A DNA stretch of 64,000 bases from an uncultured Halomonas sp. GTDB lineage: Bacteria > Pseudomonadota > Gammaproteobacteria > Pseudomonadales > Halomonadaceae. The DNA is taken from the NCBI RefSeq assembly GCF_946887195.1, contig NZ_CAMPKE010000006.1, forward strand, positions 1-64,000. The letters are read 5' to 3'. This document shows, in pieces, positions 1 to 9,777 of the stretch (its first letter is position 1; each line of letters opens with the position of its first letter). Below the pieces are notes generated by a model. The model did no database searches. It saw only the letters and a program-made list of their open reading frames with translations, and was not told the origin of the DNA. The translations under genes were made by a program, and so were the position numbers.

Positions 1-2
1 AG

Positions 3-311
3 TCAAGAATCAATCAGGCATGCAGCGAGGGTCGTGAGCGGGAATGCACGCGAGTTAAATATGTCGAGTATGGCGGGTTGGTCACAAGAACTGCTCTGTC
101 CGCAATAGGCGGTGGTGCAGGGGGAGTTTCCGGCACCAAAATTTGTCTTGCAGTATCTATCGCTCCGCAAGGGCGAATAGTGTGCAGTGTTATCGGGGCT
201 GTTGCAGGCGCAGTGGCTGGCGAGCAGGCAGGAGACAAGGCAGGAAAAGGGATAGGTACAATGTTGTTCAAAGGTATCTACGGATGGAGAGAAGCCCTTG
301 GAACAGATTAA
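3..311 (+). CDS. C-terminal end of a PAAR-type toxin, 5' end beyond the window
   Basis: The reading frame is open from the left edge to a TAA at 309-311, giving about 102 residues, so the gene begins outside the window. The visible part matches, position for position, the C-terminal third of the complete PAAR protein at 32342-33775: both have QACxxGRExxC, then a K-Y-x-E-x-G stretch, then a glycine/alanine-rich zipper (GGGAGG here, GGGAAGG there). Glycine zippers next to hydrophobic segments are common in membrane-inserting toxins, so this is probably the membrane-active tip of a type VI secretion cargo effector (inference). It overlaps the next gene by 14 bases, the arrangement also seen in the 32 kb module. 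A PAAR domain cannot be seen here, so its presence is inferred from the paralogue. Confidence 0.7.
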   Translation, partial: SRINQACSEGRERECTRVKYVEYGGLVTRTALSAIGGGAGGVSGTKICLAVSIAPQGRIVCSVIGAVAGAVAGEQAGDKAGKGIGTMLFKGIYGWREALGTD

Positions 312-690
312 ATTTGCCTTGGCCATTGGAGGGGCTTTTTTTGGAGTCCTTACGCTTGTGCTCCTCGCAATCGCCTGCATTGTCGCTCTGTTCAAGATCG
401 AGGAGGCCGATCGTTACTATGGCACCGGACCGATGGGAGGAGAGCGTCTTCAGCTAACTTTCTTGCCGTGGAGCATGTGGCGAATGACCGAGTACGGCAT
501 GATCATTGTGTTCGCTCGCACGCGCTTCGTGCAGCGATTCTGGAGAGAGGATCTGGAGGCGATTAAGACCAATAACCCGCCCAAACGCTTGGAGCGCCTA
601 CTGGTTTGGCTCTATGCCAGTTGGTTTCTGTCTGGTATCGCCCTGTCACTCCTAGGCGGCCTGTTACTGTTATTGCTTGAAATAACGTGA
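298..690 (+). CDS. Small membrane protein, probable immunity partner of the upstream toxin
   Basis: This 130-residue protein starts at a TTG inside the end of the upstream toxin frame. It has a hydrophobic segment at about residues 8-30, a central soluble loop with a YYGTGPMGGER stretch, and a second hydrophobic segment near residues 108-128. Length, topology and the loop motif resemble the 127-residue protein at 33772-34155, which has YIWGGGPIGR in the same place and also overlaps a PAAR toxin. Two-TM inner-membrane proteins encoded directly behind glycine-zipper toxins are typical immunity proteins, which is the proposed role. No named family was recognised. Confidence 0.6.
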   Translation: MEQIKFALAIGGAFFGVLTLVLLAIACIVALFKIEEADRYYGTGPMGGERLQLTFLPWSMWRMTEYGMIIVFARTRFVQRFWREDLEAIKTNNPPKRLERLLVWLYASWFLSGIALSLLGGLLLLLLEIT

Positions 691-725
691 ATCAATGATT
701 GTTCTGCGCTTGATTTCCACACTGA

Positions 726-768
726 GGTATATACGGCTAAAAGACTCATGGAACAAATTAAATTTGCC
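726..768 (+). repeat. Degenerate second copy of the toxin/immunity junction
   Basis: Positions 726-768 match 273-318 closely, starting at ggtat.tacgg and ending at GAACA.ATTAAATTTGCC, with a few substitutions and a three-base gap. In the first copy this stretch spans the last toxin codons and the first immunity codons. In the second copy it breaks off after the first immunity codons and runs into the ATG at 786. It looks like the leftover of a duplicated or replaced toxin-tip/immunity unit. Confidence 0.7.
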
Positions 769-785
769 ATGCGTCGGAGTGCACC

Positions 786-1829
786 ATGCCAGCGTTCGCC
801 AATACCCCCGAGCCGCCGTATTACGCGGTGATCTTTACTTCCGAGCTTACCCAAAGACACGATGGCTACGCCGAGATGGCCACACGCATGGTCGAGGTGG
901 CCGCCGGGCAGCCGGGCTTTCTCGGCGTCGAATCGGCCCGCGATGAATCGCTTGGCATCACCGTTTCCTATTGGCGCGACGAGGCGTCGATTCGCGCCTG
1001 GAAGGCCGAGATGGAGCACCGCGAAGCGCAGCGGCAGGGAAAAGAGCAGTGGTATCGCGGTTACCGGGTGCGCGTGGCCAAGGTCGCGCGGGATTACGCC
1101 TTCGCCCGAGCCGAGCCTGAGAGTCCGATTGCGGACGAAGGCGTGTTGCATCCCGCCGAGCGTCAGCGCACGAGCTGGGATCGCAATGCCCGGGCCTGGA
1201 CACAAGCGATACGCGAAGCGCGTATCGAGAGTCGCCGGGTGAGCGATGCCGCAATCGTCACGGCGGTGACGAGCCATACGCCTGGCCGCGTGCTGGATTT
1301 GGGTTGTGGCGAGGGCTGGCTGAGCCGTGCGCTGGCGGCGTGCGACATCGATGTCGTTGGCGTCGATGCTTGCCGGGCGCTGATCGAATCGGCTCGTGAG
1401 CAAGGAGGCGACTTCCACGCCCTGGATTACGCCACCCTGGCAAGCGCGCAACGCGCCGATCTACCCACCGCACTGCATGGCGATTTCGATATCGTCGTGG
1501 CCAATTTTTCGCTGCTCGACGAGGACATCGGCGCGTTGATGCGGCGCATCACCGAATGGCTGGCGCCGGGCGGGCGGTTGCTGATCCAGACCCTGCATCC
1601 CTGGACCGTGCTGGGTGATGAGCAATACCGCAGTGGCTGGCGTCGCGAGGATTTTCAGGCGTTCGGCGGCGACTTCGCGGCCTCGATGCCCTGGTATTAC
1701 CGCTCGCTCGGCGATTGGCTGACATTGTTGAGCGGCGCCGGCCTGTCGCTGGCGCGTCTGGAAGAGCCGCTAGAGCCCAGGACTCACCGGCCGCTATCGA
1801 TGCTGATGCATTACCGGTCGGCTGGTTGA
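786..1829 (+). CDS. ABM-domain / SAM-dependent methyltransferase fusion protein
   Basis: This is a 347-residue two-domain protein. Residues 1 to about 110 resemble the antibiotic biosynthesis monooxygenase (ABM) dimeric alpha-beta fold: YYAVIFTSEL at the start, a QPGFLGVES strand, then SYWRDEASIRAWK. Residues from about 120 on are a class I methyltransferase with motif I VLDLGCGEGWLSR, an acidic VGVD after strand 2 and a FDIVVANFSLLD segment. The single-gene fusion is continuous, with no stop or frameshift. A GGAG sequence lies 8 bases before the ATG. The substrate is unknown. The ABM half could be a catalytic monooxygenase or only a dimerisation or binding module. It follows the toxin/immunity remnant and has its own start, with dbpA convergent downstream. 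Confidence 0.8.
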   Translation: MPAFANTPEPPYYAVIFTSELTQRHDGYAEMATRMVEVAAGQPGFLGVESARDESLGITVSYWRDEASIRAWKAEMEHREAQRQGKEQWYRGYRVRVAKVARDYAFARAEPESPIADEGVLHPAERQRTSWDRNARAWTQAIREARIESRRVSDAAIVTAVTSHTPGRVLDLGCGEGWLSRALAACDIDVVGVDACRALIESAREQGGDFHALDYATLASAQRADLPTALHGDFDIVVANFSLLDEDIGALMRRITEWLAPGGRLLIQTLHPWTVLGDEQYRSGWRREDFQAFGGDFAASMPWYYRSLGDWLTLLSGAGLSLARLEEPLEPRTHRPLSMLMHYRSAG

Positions 1830-1875
1830 GCGCGATGCGAGCCGGCTCCAGCGCAACGACTTCAGCGCAGCGATT

Positions 1876-3267
<1,392 letters not shown>

Positions 3268-3366
3268 TGCGGCGCTCGAGGCTGAATCGAAAACGGGACA
3301 TGCAAACATGAACCCGCCATGATACCAGCAACGCGATTGTGACTGGTTCCCTAAAGAGGTATTGCT

Positions 3367-3867
3367 TTGGAAAAGCCATTGGAAAACGTGGCGATCCTGG
3401 TCGATGTGCAGAACATCTACTACACGACCAAGCAGATCCACGCTCGGCATTTCGATTACAACGCCTTCTGGGCCGAGGTAACGGCCAATCGCCAGGTGGT
3501 CGCGGCGATCGCCTATGCGGTGGATCGCGGCGACGAGAAACAGCACCAGTTCCAGAACATTCTTCGCGCGATCGGCTTTCAGGTGAAGCTCAAGGCATTC
3601 ATTCAGCGCAGCGATGGCTCCGCCAAGGGCGATTGGGATGTCGGTATCGCCCTCGATGGCATCGAACTCGCCGCGCGTGTCGATCGCCTGGTGCTGGCCT
3701 CCGGCGATGGCGATTTCGATCTGCTGGTGCGGCGAATCGGCGAGCGTTTCGGCATTCCGGTAACGGTGTATGGCGTCGAGCGCTTGACCGCCGAGTCGTT
3801 GAGGCGCGTGGCGTCGCCCTTCGTGCCGATCGAGAGCTCGCTACTGCTCGCGTCCAAGCGGCGTTGA
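3367..3867 (+). CDS. NYN-domain protein (LabA/DUF88 family, putative RNase)
   Basis: This 166-residue protein has the PIN-like NYN fold. Conserved acidic residues appear in VAILVDVQNIYY near the N-terminus, KGDWDVGIALD in the middle and LASGDGDFDLLVRR after it, as in LabA/DUF88 nucleases that bind a divalent metal. The start is a TTG at 3367, preceded by AAGAGG. Divergent from dbpA, so both transcripts would start in the 3268-3366 gap. A role in RNA processing is inferred from the fold; the substrate is unknown. Confidence 0.85.
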   Translation: MEKPLENVAILVDVQNIYYTTKQIHARHFDYNAFWAEVTANRQVVAAIAYAVDRGDEKQHQFQNILRAIGFQVKLKAFIQRSDGSAKGDWDVGIALDGIELAARVDRLVLASGDGDFDLLVRRIGERFGIPVTVYGVERLTAESLRRVASPFVPIESSLLLASKRR

Positions 3868-3968
3868 ATCGCTGAATGACCCCGCTATGTAAATATCATC
3901 GATTCAGAGGTTGATTAGACTAACGTTGCAGGCCGGGGTGGCTGACGCCGAGCGCGCTATCCTCTATC

Positions 3969-3983
3969 TTACGTTAACGTCAA
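3969..3983. promoter_or_regulatory. LiuR-like palindromic operator upstream of the branched-chain dehydrogenase operon
   Basis: The sequence TTACGTTAACGTCAA contains a perfect 10-base palindrome, ACGTTAACGT, 163 bases before the bkdA1 start. As I recall, LiuR, the MerR-type repressor of branched-chain amino acid catabolism in proteobacteria, binds palindromes of the TTACGTNNACGTAA kind. The match supports a branched-chain role for the operon. No liuR gene lies in the window. Confidence 0.45.
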
Positions 3984-4145
3984 CTTGCAGTGCCGCCATA
4001 CCCAGGCGGCGACACCACGGCGTGTCACCCAGGTAGGAAATGGCTGCCCATAAGGCACCAGCGTGGTCTAACGCGCACGCATCTCCGCCCACGCTTGCAT
4101 CTCCACCCACTACCCTTGGGATGAGAGACAAGGAAAAGAGAAACC

Positions 4146-5354
4146 ATGAGCACAACGACAAAAGCGCCCATCGTCCATACGCCGGATTTCATGAACGGCG
4201 ACGAGTTTCGCATCCCCGTCTTCAAGCTGCTCAAGCAGGACGGCTCGCCCTACAAGAACGCCAAACTGCCCGATCTCGACCGCGACAAGGCACTGCGCAT
4301 CTACCGCGCGATGCTGTTCACCCGTGTGCTCGACGAGCGCATGCTGGCCGCCCAGCGTCAGGGCCGGTTGAGTTTCTACATGCAGTGCATCGGCGAGGAG
4401 GCTTCGGTGATCGGAAGCACTGCGGCACTCGATGATGAAGACATGATCATGGCGCAATACCGCGAGCAGGGGGCGCTGGCCTATCGCGGTTTTGGCGTCG
4501 ATGAGTTCATGAATCAGCTGTTCGGCAACGAGCGCGATTATGGCAAGGGTCGCCAGATGCCGGTTCACTATGGCTCGAGCCAGTTGCATTACATGACCAT
4601 CTCGTCGCCGCTGGCCACGCAGATCCCCCAGGCCACCGGCTATGCCTATGGCCAGAAGATGTCGGGGCAGGGCCACTGCACGATCACCATCTTCGGCGAG
4701 GGCGCGGCATCGGAAGGCGACTTTCACGCCGCGCTGAATATGGCCTCGGTGCATCAGGTGCCGGTGATTTTCCTGTGTCGCAACAATGGCTATGCGATCT
4801 CCACGCCGGCTCACGAGCAGTTTTCCGCTGACGGCATCGCCCCGCGCGCCTTCGGCTATCACATGAAGGTGATTCGCGTCGATGGCAACGACATTCTCGC
4901 CGTCTACCAGGCCACCGTCGAGGCACGCAAGCTGGCGGTGGAGCATAACCAGCCGGTGCTGATCGAGGCGATGACCTATCGCCTGGCGGCGCACTCCTCC
5001 TCGGACGACCCCTCCGGTTATCGCAGCAAGAAAGAGGAGGAAGCCTGGCGCGACAAGGACCCGGTGCTGCGCATGAAGCTGTGGTTGCAGGGCAAGGGCT
5101 GGTGGAGCGATGACGACGAGAAACGCGAGCAGGAGAGCCTGCGCCGCGATGTGCTCGAGGCGATGAAGCGCGCCGAGAAGCGCGAACCGCCAGCACTCGA
5201 TACGCTGATCAGCGATGTGTTCGATGAGGTCACGCCTATCCTGGCCGGCCAGTTGGACGATCTCAAAGCGCATATTCGCAAATACCCGGATGCCTATCCC
5301 AAGGGCGCCAAAAGCCTGACCGACAAGAACGCCGGAGGTGCCCAGCATGCCTAA
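4146..5354 (+). CDS. bkdA1: 2-oxoisovalerate dehydrogenase E1 alpha subunit
   Basis: This is the thiamine-diphosphate-binding alpha chain of a branched-chain 2-oxoacid dehydrogenase, 402 residues. The ThDP signature is present as [15 protein letters not shown] followed by NNGYAIS, and phosphorylation-loop-type sequence [17 protein letters not shown] lies further on. The long N-terminus ([17 protein letters not shown]) is typical of BCKDH E1 alpha rather than of pyruvate dehydrogenase. The E1 beta and E2 genes follow directly; E3 (lipoamide dehydrogenase) is not in the cluster and must be supplied elsewhere. The ATG is preceded by an AAGGAAAAGAGAAACC purine-rich tract. The operon probably converts oxoacids from valine, leucine and isoleucine to acyl-CoAs. 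Confidence 0.92.
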   Translation: MSTTTKAPIVHTPDFMNGDEFRIPVFKLLKQDGSPYKNAKLPDLDRDKALRIYRAMLFTRVLDERMLAAQRQGRLSFYMQCIGEEASVIGSTAALDDEDMIMAQYREQGALAYRGFGVDEFMNQLFGNERDYGKGRQMPVHYGSSQLHYMTISSPLATQIPQATGYAYGQKMSGQGHCTITIFGEGAASEGDFHAALNMASVHQVPVIFLCRNNGYAISTPAHEQFSADGIAPRAFGYHMKVIRVDGNDILAVYQATVEARKLAVEHNQPVLIEAMTYRLAAHSSSDDPSGYRSKKEEEAWRDKDPVLRMKLWLQGKGWWSDDDEKREQESLRRDVLEAMKRAEKREPPALDTLISDVFDEVTPILAGQLDDLKAHIRKYPDAYPKGAKSLTDKNAGGAQHA

Positions 5355-6324
5355 GATGAACATGCTCCAGGCGATCAACAATGCGCTGGATATCGCCATG
5401 GCCGGCAACGACAAGGTGATCTGCTTCGGCGAGGATGTGGGTATCTTCGGCGGCGTGTTTCGCGCCACCAGTCACCTGCAGGAAAAATACGGGCGCGACC
5501 GCTGCTTCAATACGCCGCTGGTCGAGCAGGGCATCATCGGTTTCGCCAACGGCCTGGCCGCCCAGGGCTCGACGCCGGTGGCCGAGATCCAATTTGCCGA
5601 TTACATCTTTCCGGCGTTCGACCAGATCGTCAACGAGACCGCCAAGTTCCGCTATCGCTCCGGCGATCTGTTCAATGTCGGCGGGCTGACCATTCGTACC
5701 CCCTACGGCGGCGGCATTTCCGGCGGGCTCTATCATTCGCAATCGCCCGAGGCCTATTTCGCGCATACGCCGGGATTGAAGATCGTCGTGCCGCGCAACC
5801 CACATCAGGCCAAGGGGCTGCTGTTGGGGGCGATTCGCGACGCCAATCCGGTGCTGTTCTTCGAGCCCAAGCGGCTCTATCGCGCCTCCACCGGCGAGGT
5901 GCCCGAGGAGGACTATGAACTGCCGCTGGGCCAGGCCGAGGTGACCAAGCAGGGCGATGACATCACCCTGCTGGCCTGGGGCGCGCAGATGGAAATGGTC
6001 GAAAAGGCATCAGAACTCGCCGAGAAGGAGGGTATCTCCTGCGAGATCATCGACCTGCGTACCATCGCGCCGTGGGATGTCGAGACGGTCGTCGAGTCGG
6101 TGCTCAAGACCGGGCGGCTGGTCGTTACCCACGAGGCGCCGCTGACCGGCGGTTTCGCCGGCGAGATCGCCGCGACCATCCAGCAGCGCTGCTTTCTCTA
6201 TCTGGAATCGCCCATTGCCCGGGTGACCGGCCTGGATACGCCTTTTCCGCTCGCGCTGGAGAAGGAGTACATGCCCGATCATTTGAAGGTTTTCGAGGCG
6301 ATCAAGCACAGCATTAACTTTTGA
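5347..6324 (+). CDS. bkdA2: 2-oxoisovalerate dehydrogenase E1 beta subunit
   Basis: This 325-residue beta chain pairs with the E1 alpha product. Family hallmarks are [17 protein letters not shown] near the N-terminus, [41 protein letters not shown] and the C-terminal ITHEAP-like [16 protein letters not shown]. An in-frame GTG at 5338 exists, but the ATG at 5347 has a GGAGG 8 bases upstream and is preferred. It overlaps the end of E1 alpha by 8 bases, which suggests translational coupling for 1:1 subunit supply. Confidence 0.93.
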   Translation: MPKMNMLQAINNALDIAMAGNDKVICFGEDVGIFGGVFRATSHLQEKYGRDRCFNTPLVEQGIIGFANGLAAQGSTPVAEIQFADYIFPAFDQIVNETAKFRYRSGDLFNVGGLTIRTPYGGGISGGLYHSQSPEAYFAHTPGLKIVVPRNPHQAKGLLLGAIRDANPVLFFEPKRLYRASTGEVPEEDYELPLGQAEVTKQGDDITLLAWGAQMEMVEKASELAEKEGISCEIIDLRTIAPWDVETVVESVLKTGRLVVTHEAPLTGGFAGEIAATIQQRCFLYLESPIARVTGLDTPFPLALEKEYMPDHLKVFEAIKHSINF

Positions 6325-6343
6325 ATCGGGTCAGGAGCACATC

Positions 6344-7630
6344 ATGAGCGATTTCATTCTGCCCGACATCGGTGAAGGCATCGTCGAGTGCGAAGTGGTC
6401 AAGTGGCTGATCGCCGAAGGCGACGAGATCGCCGAAGACCAGCCGGTGGTCGAGGTGATGACCGACAAGGCACTGGTCGAGATCACCGCGCCCGAGGCCG
6501 GTCGGGTGACACGGCTGTATTGCAAACAGCAGGAAAATGCCCAGGTGCATGCGCCGCTATTTGCCTACACGCCGTTGAATCAGGGCGATACCGATGCAGC
6601 GGCTGGAAAAACGCAAGCGGTTGAAGAAAGCCAGCCAGAGCGTGAGCCGGGTAACCGGGACACCAACTCCCCGGCGCTCAGTGCCGCGCCACGACCGCCT
6701 GAGTCCGCAACGGAACCGGCGCTGGGCTCCGGGCCGCATGGGCGCATTCCCGCCAGCCCGGCGGTGCGCCGGCTGGTGCGTGAATTGGGCGTAACGCTTG
6801 CCGATGTGCCCGGCTCGGGCAAGGATGGCCGCGTGCTCAAGGAGGATATTCTCGCTTTCGAGAAGCGCGGCGGGGAGAGCCCCAGCGCGCGAACGGCTAC
6901 CGCCGACAAGCGTGAACCCGCCGGCGAAGTCCGCGTCGAACCCATCCGGGGCGTACAAGCGATCATGGCCAAGCGCATGGTGGAATCCGCCACGACCATC
7001 CCGCATTTCAGTTACGGCGATGAGATCGACGTCACCGAACTGCTGGCGCTGCGCGAACGCCTGAAACCCCAGGCCGAGGCGCAGGGCACCCGCTTGACGT
7101 TGATGGCGCTGATCATGAAGGCCATGGCGCTGGCGGTGCGGGCGCACCCGATTCTCAACAGCCGGGTCGCGGGCGATGGCAGCGAGATTCATTACCAGCC
7201 GCACTGCAACATCGGCATGGCGGTGGATAGCCAGGCGGGGCTGATCGTGCCCAACGTCAAACGCGTCGAGCAGCTGAGTGTGCTGGAAATCGCCGCCGAG
7301 GTGGAGCGGCTGACCAGGGCAGCGCGCGATGGGCGAGTCAGCCAGGCCGATCTCAAGGACGGCACCATCAGTATTTCCAACATCGGTGCGCTGGGCGGTA
7401 CCTACGCCGCGCCGATCATCAACCTGCCCGAGGTGGCGATCGTCGCGCTGGGACGTACCCAGCATTTGCCGCGCTTCGATGACACCGGCAACGTCGTATC
7501 GCGAGCGATCATGACGATCACCTGGTCGGGCGATCATCGCATCATCGATGGCGGCACCATCGCGCGCTTCTGCAATCTATGGAAAAGCTATCTGCAGGAA
7601 CCGCAAACCATGCTGTTAAACATGAGATAA
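6344..7630 (+). CDS. bkdB: Dihydrolipoyl acyltransferase (E2) of branched-chain 2-oxoacid dehydrogenase
   Basis: This 428-residue E2 core protein has a single lipoyl domain (residues 1 to about 77) with the lipoylated lysine K42 in MTDKALVEI. A linker rich in Glu, Pro and Ala follows, then a peripheral subunit-binding domain near residues 128-165 (IPASPAVRRLVRELG ... GKDGRVLKEDI). The catalytic acyltransferase domain ends with the active-site motif HRIIDGG (H398, D402). The gene lies 19 bases behind E1 beta with AGGAG before the ATG. One lipoyl domain is normal for BCKDH E2. It completes the E1 alpha/E1 beta/E2 operon. Confidence 0.93.
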   Translation: MSDFILPDIGEGIVECEVVKWLIAEGDEIAEDQPVVEVMTDKALVEITAPEAGRVTRLYCKQQENAQVHAPLFAYTPLNQGDTDAAAGKTQAVEESQPEREPGNRDTNSPALSAAPRPPESATEPALGSGPHGRIPASPAVRRLVRELGVTLADVPGSGKDGRVLKEDILAFEKRGGESPSARTATADKREPAGEVRVEPIRGVQAIMAKRMVESATTIPHFSYGDEIDVTELLALRERLKPQAEAQGTRLTLMALIMKAMALAVRAHPILNSRVAGDGSEIHYQPHCNIGMAVDSQAGLIVPNVKRVEQLSVLEIAAEVERLTRAARDGRVSQADLKDGTISISNIGALGGTYAAPIINLPEVAIVALGRTQHLPRFDDTGNVVSRAIMTITWSGDHRIIDGGTIARFCNLWKSYLQEPQTMLLNMR

Positions 7631-7668
7631 ATACCTGCACGGACGAACTGCTGTGTCACGCGGTGCTC

Positions 7669-7704
7669 GAAGAATAGCCTAACTACATGTTATGTCTATT
7701 CTTC
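7669..7704 (+). terminator. Inverted repeat after the bkd operon, possible terminator
   Basis: GAAGAATAG and CTATTCTTC are perfect 9-base inverted arms separated by 18 bases, 38 bases after the bkdB stop. The loop is long and the bases that follow are not a clean T tract, so this could equally be a regulatory site for the kinase gene downstream. Confidence 0.35.
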
Positions 7705-7778
7705 TGTGCTCCGGGCGCCTTGCATTTCATTCCGCTCGGTGATTTATCAGCGCTTTCTCATGCGAGTGGGCTGATCGT

Positions 7779-9611
7779 ATGTCCCAGGATACGCTGCAGC
7801 AGTTCTATATTCCCGAAGAGCAGTCGATCTATCTGCTCAGTCACAACGATGCCAAGAAGCTCAAGGATTGGGTTGCGCTGTGCCAGACCCAGCTCGAGCA
7901 GCTTGGTTACCGGAATATCGAACTGGTCGGCAAGGGCGCCTATGGCTTCGTATTCGCCGGGATAACGGCGCTTGATGACCGGTACGTGTTCAAGTTCACG
8001 CGGATCACCCTGGCACAGCAGTTTCAGGATCGCCTCGAGGAGGAGGCGTTCATGCTGGAGCAGGTCGATCACCCGCGCGTGCCGCGTCTGATCGCCTTTC
8101 AACGCGTGCGCAAGCAGTCGATCCTGGTCATGGAGCGCGCGCCGGGCAGCAATCTCGAGGAGTATTCGCTGCGCCATGGGCGACTCTCGCCGCGTCTGGT
8201 GGTGAGTATTGCAGCGCAACTGGCGGATATTCTACGTAGCCTGCGTCGCGAGGCCGGTCCGTCCGGCAAGCCCATCGTGCACGGCGATATCAAGCCCTCC
8301 AATCTGGTCTTCGACCCCGTTAGCGAACGTGTGGCGCTGATCGACTGGGGTTCGTCGGTTTTCGCTCAGCTCGATGCCAACCAGCAATTCGTCAATGCCA
8401 ACGTCATGGAGTTGATGTCCGACAACCTGCAACAGACCAATGCGCGATTGGGCGACGTCTACTTCATCGGCGAAGAGCAGTTGAACGGCGGCTTGTCGTC
8501 GCCACGCTTCGACGAGCAGGGCTGTGCGGCGACGCTTTATGCGCTGGCCTCGGCGCAGTCGTGCCGCTTCGGCCATCGGGCCATTCCCGCCACCGCGCTG
8601 GGCTTGCCGATGGAGTTCGCTCGCATGCTCGATGCGATGCTCGATCCCGACCCGGTGGTAAGGATGCGGGCCGGCGATTATTTCATCGAGCACATGCCGC
8701 GCCTGGCACGCACGGTGATGATCGACCTGCCGGCCAGGCCGGAGGTCGCTCTGGTCCCGGTGTGGGTACGCCCCAGCCAGCGTGAGATCGACACCGTGGT
8801 GTACAGCTCGCGCAAAGCGTTTCTACGTGAGGAGGATGGCCGCGATGCGCTGAATGCGATCAACGATGTGCAACTCGACCGCTATTACAAGAATTTCATG
8901 CAGGGCATGGGCGAAACCGAGAAGGCGTTTCTCGCCGCGGTCAGCCGATTAGGCAAGTATCCGGTGGTCGGTGGGTTGGCGGTGCGCTGGGAAACCGACG
9001 GCGTGTATATCGATACGGTGTTCAATCTGCATGACGCCGGGCTGAAGACGGCCTTCATCGCGGCCGTCAACAATATGGTCGATCTGGCGCGCGCCGTTTA
9101 TCGCCGTGGGGTCTTCAAGAGCTGCCTGTTCAATGCCCGCGATACGTTGCATATCGATCGCGATGGGCCGGAGTCACCCTTCATTCCCGAGCCAGGCATG
9201 ACACTGCCTTACGAAGTGAGTGCCGCCCCGGAACTCGAGGACCGGACCCGCGTCCACTCCTACTTCGAGGATGGTCCCGACCCCGAGGAGTTTCTGCAGC
9301 TGCCTGGCGAGATCATGCAGTGCCTGGAGGGGCTCAATGCGATTCACCATACCGGACTGATCATTTTCGAGGCATTGCCGACACACCTCAAGATCCACAG
9401 CTACTACCGGTTGCTGGATCCGGCCCGCGAGGCCGAGTTTCGCCAATGCCTGAGCGCGATGCTACGCGCGGTGCCGCTGATCCGCGGTCTCGGTGTCTCG
9501 GGCTATATGAAGATGCCCTACAAGGACACCAAGGCGTTCTCGCATATCGCGCATCTGCCCGAGCGCTACTATCCCAAGGATCCTCGTGCGGAGAGCGTCT
9601 TCCCATCCTGA
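7779..9611 (+). CDS. Serine/threonine protein kinase with a large C-terminal domain
   Basis: The first ~310 residues of this 610-residue protein form a Hanks-type kinase. A glycine-rich loop (GKGAYGFV, about residues 51-58) is followed by the lysine strand YVFKFTR, the catalytic loop HGDIKPSN (H168, D170, K172, N175), and a DWG replacing DFG at residues 189-191. The activation segment then reads GDVYFIGEEQL. The remaining ~300 residues match no domain I recognise and have no obvious TM segment or sensor repeats, so the protein is probably cytoplasmic. The nearest neighbours are the bkd operon and ectD. A link to osmoadaptation is possible only by position. The start ATG lies in 'gatcgtATG' with a weak ribosome site. 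Confidence 0.85.
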   Translation: MSQDTLQQFYIPEEQSIYLLSHNDAKKLKDWVALCQTQLEQLGYRNIELVGKGAYGFVFAGITALDDRYVFKFTRITLAQQFQDRLEEEAFMLEQVDHPRVPRLIAFQRVRKQSILVMERAPGSNLEEYSLRHGRLSPRLVVSIAAQLADILRSLRREAGPSGKPIVHGDIKPSNLVFDPVSERVALIDWGSSVFAQLDANQQFVNANVMELMSDNLQQTNARLGDVYFIGEEQLNGGLSSPRFDEQGCAATLYALASAQSCRFGHRAIPATALGLPMEFARMLDAMLDPDPVVRMRAGDYFIEHMPRLARTVMIDLPARPEVALVPVWVRPSQREIDTVVYSSRKAFLREEDGRDALNAINDVQLDRYYKNFMQGMGETEKAFLAAVSRLGKYPVVGGLAVRWETDGVYIDTVFNLHDAGLKTAFIAAVNNMVDLARAVYRRGVFKSCLFNARDTLHIDRDGPESPFIPEPGMTLPYEVSAAPELEDRTRVHSYFEDGPDPEEFLQLPGEIMQCLEGLNAIHHTGLIIFEALPTHLKIHSYYRLLDPAREAEFRQCLSAMLRAVPLIRGLGVSGYMKMPYKDTKAFSHIAHLPERYYPKDPRAESVFPS

Positions 9612-9621
9612 GGGATGGGAA
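9600..9621 (+). terminator. Hairpin overlapping the kinase stop codon
   Basis: TTCCCATCC and GGATGGGAA form a 9-base stem around a four-base loop that includes the TGA. It is followed by AATTAACCC, not a T tract, so termination is possible but unproven; an mRNA-stabilising 3' structure is the alternative. Confidence 0.4.
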
Positions 9622-9777
9622 AATTAACCCTTGATAACGCAGCCACACGACCTAACCCATACCCTTGGTTGGCATGAGGTTCGCCAGGACGACGAGCCGC
9701 GACAAGGCGGCGCTGTGCTTGGCGGTCTACCTTGTAGTGATGAGCGATGAAAAGTAGCAACCAAGGAGGAGTTCGCC

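Noticed and set aside
4110..5468. A 452-codon minus-strand frame
   Set aside because: Antisense to the E1 alpha gene; no motifs and no ribosome site of note.
4146..7630. Pyruvate dehydrogenase instead of branched-chain dehydrogenase
   Set aside because: The E1 alpha N-terminus and single lipoyl domain fit BCKDH, and the LiuR-like palindrome upstream agrees; pyruvate use cannot be fully excluded.
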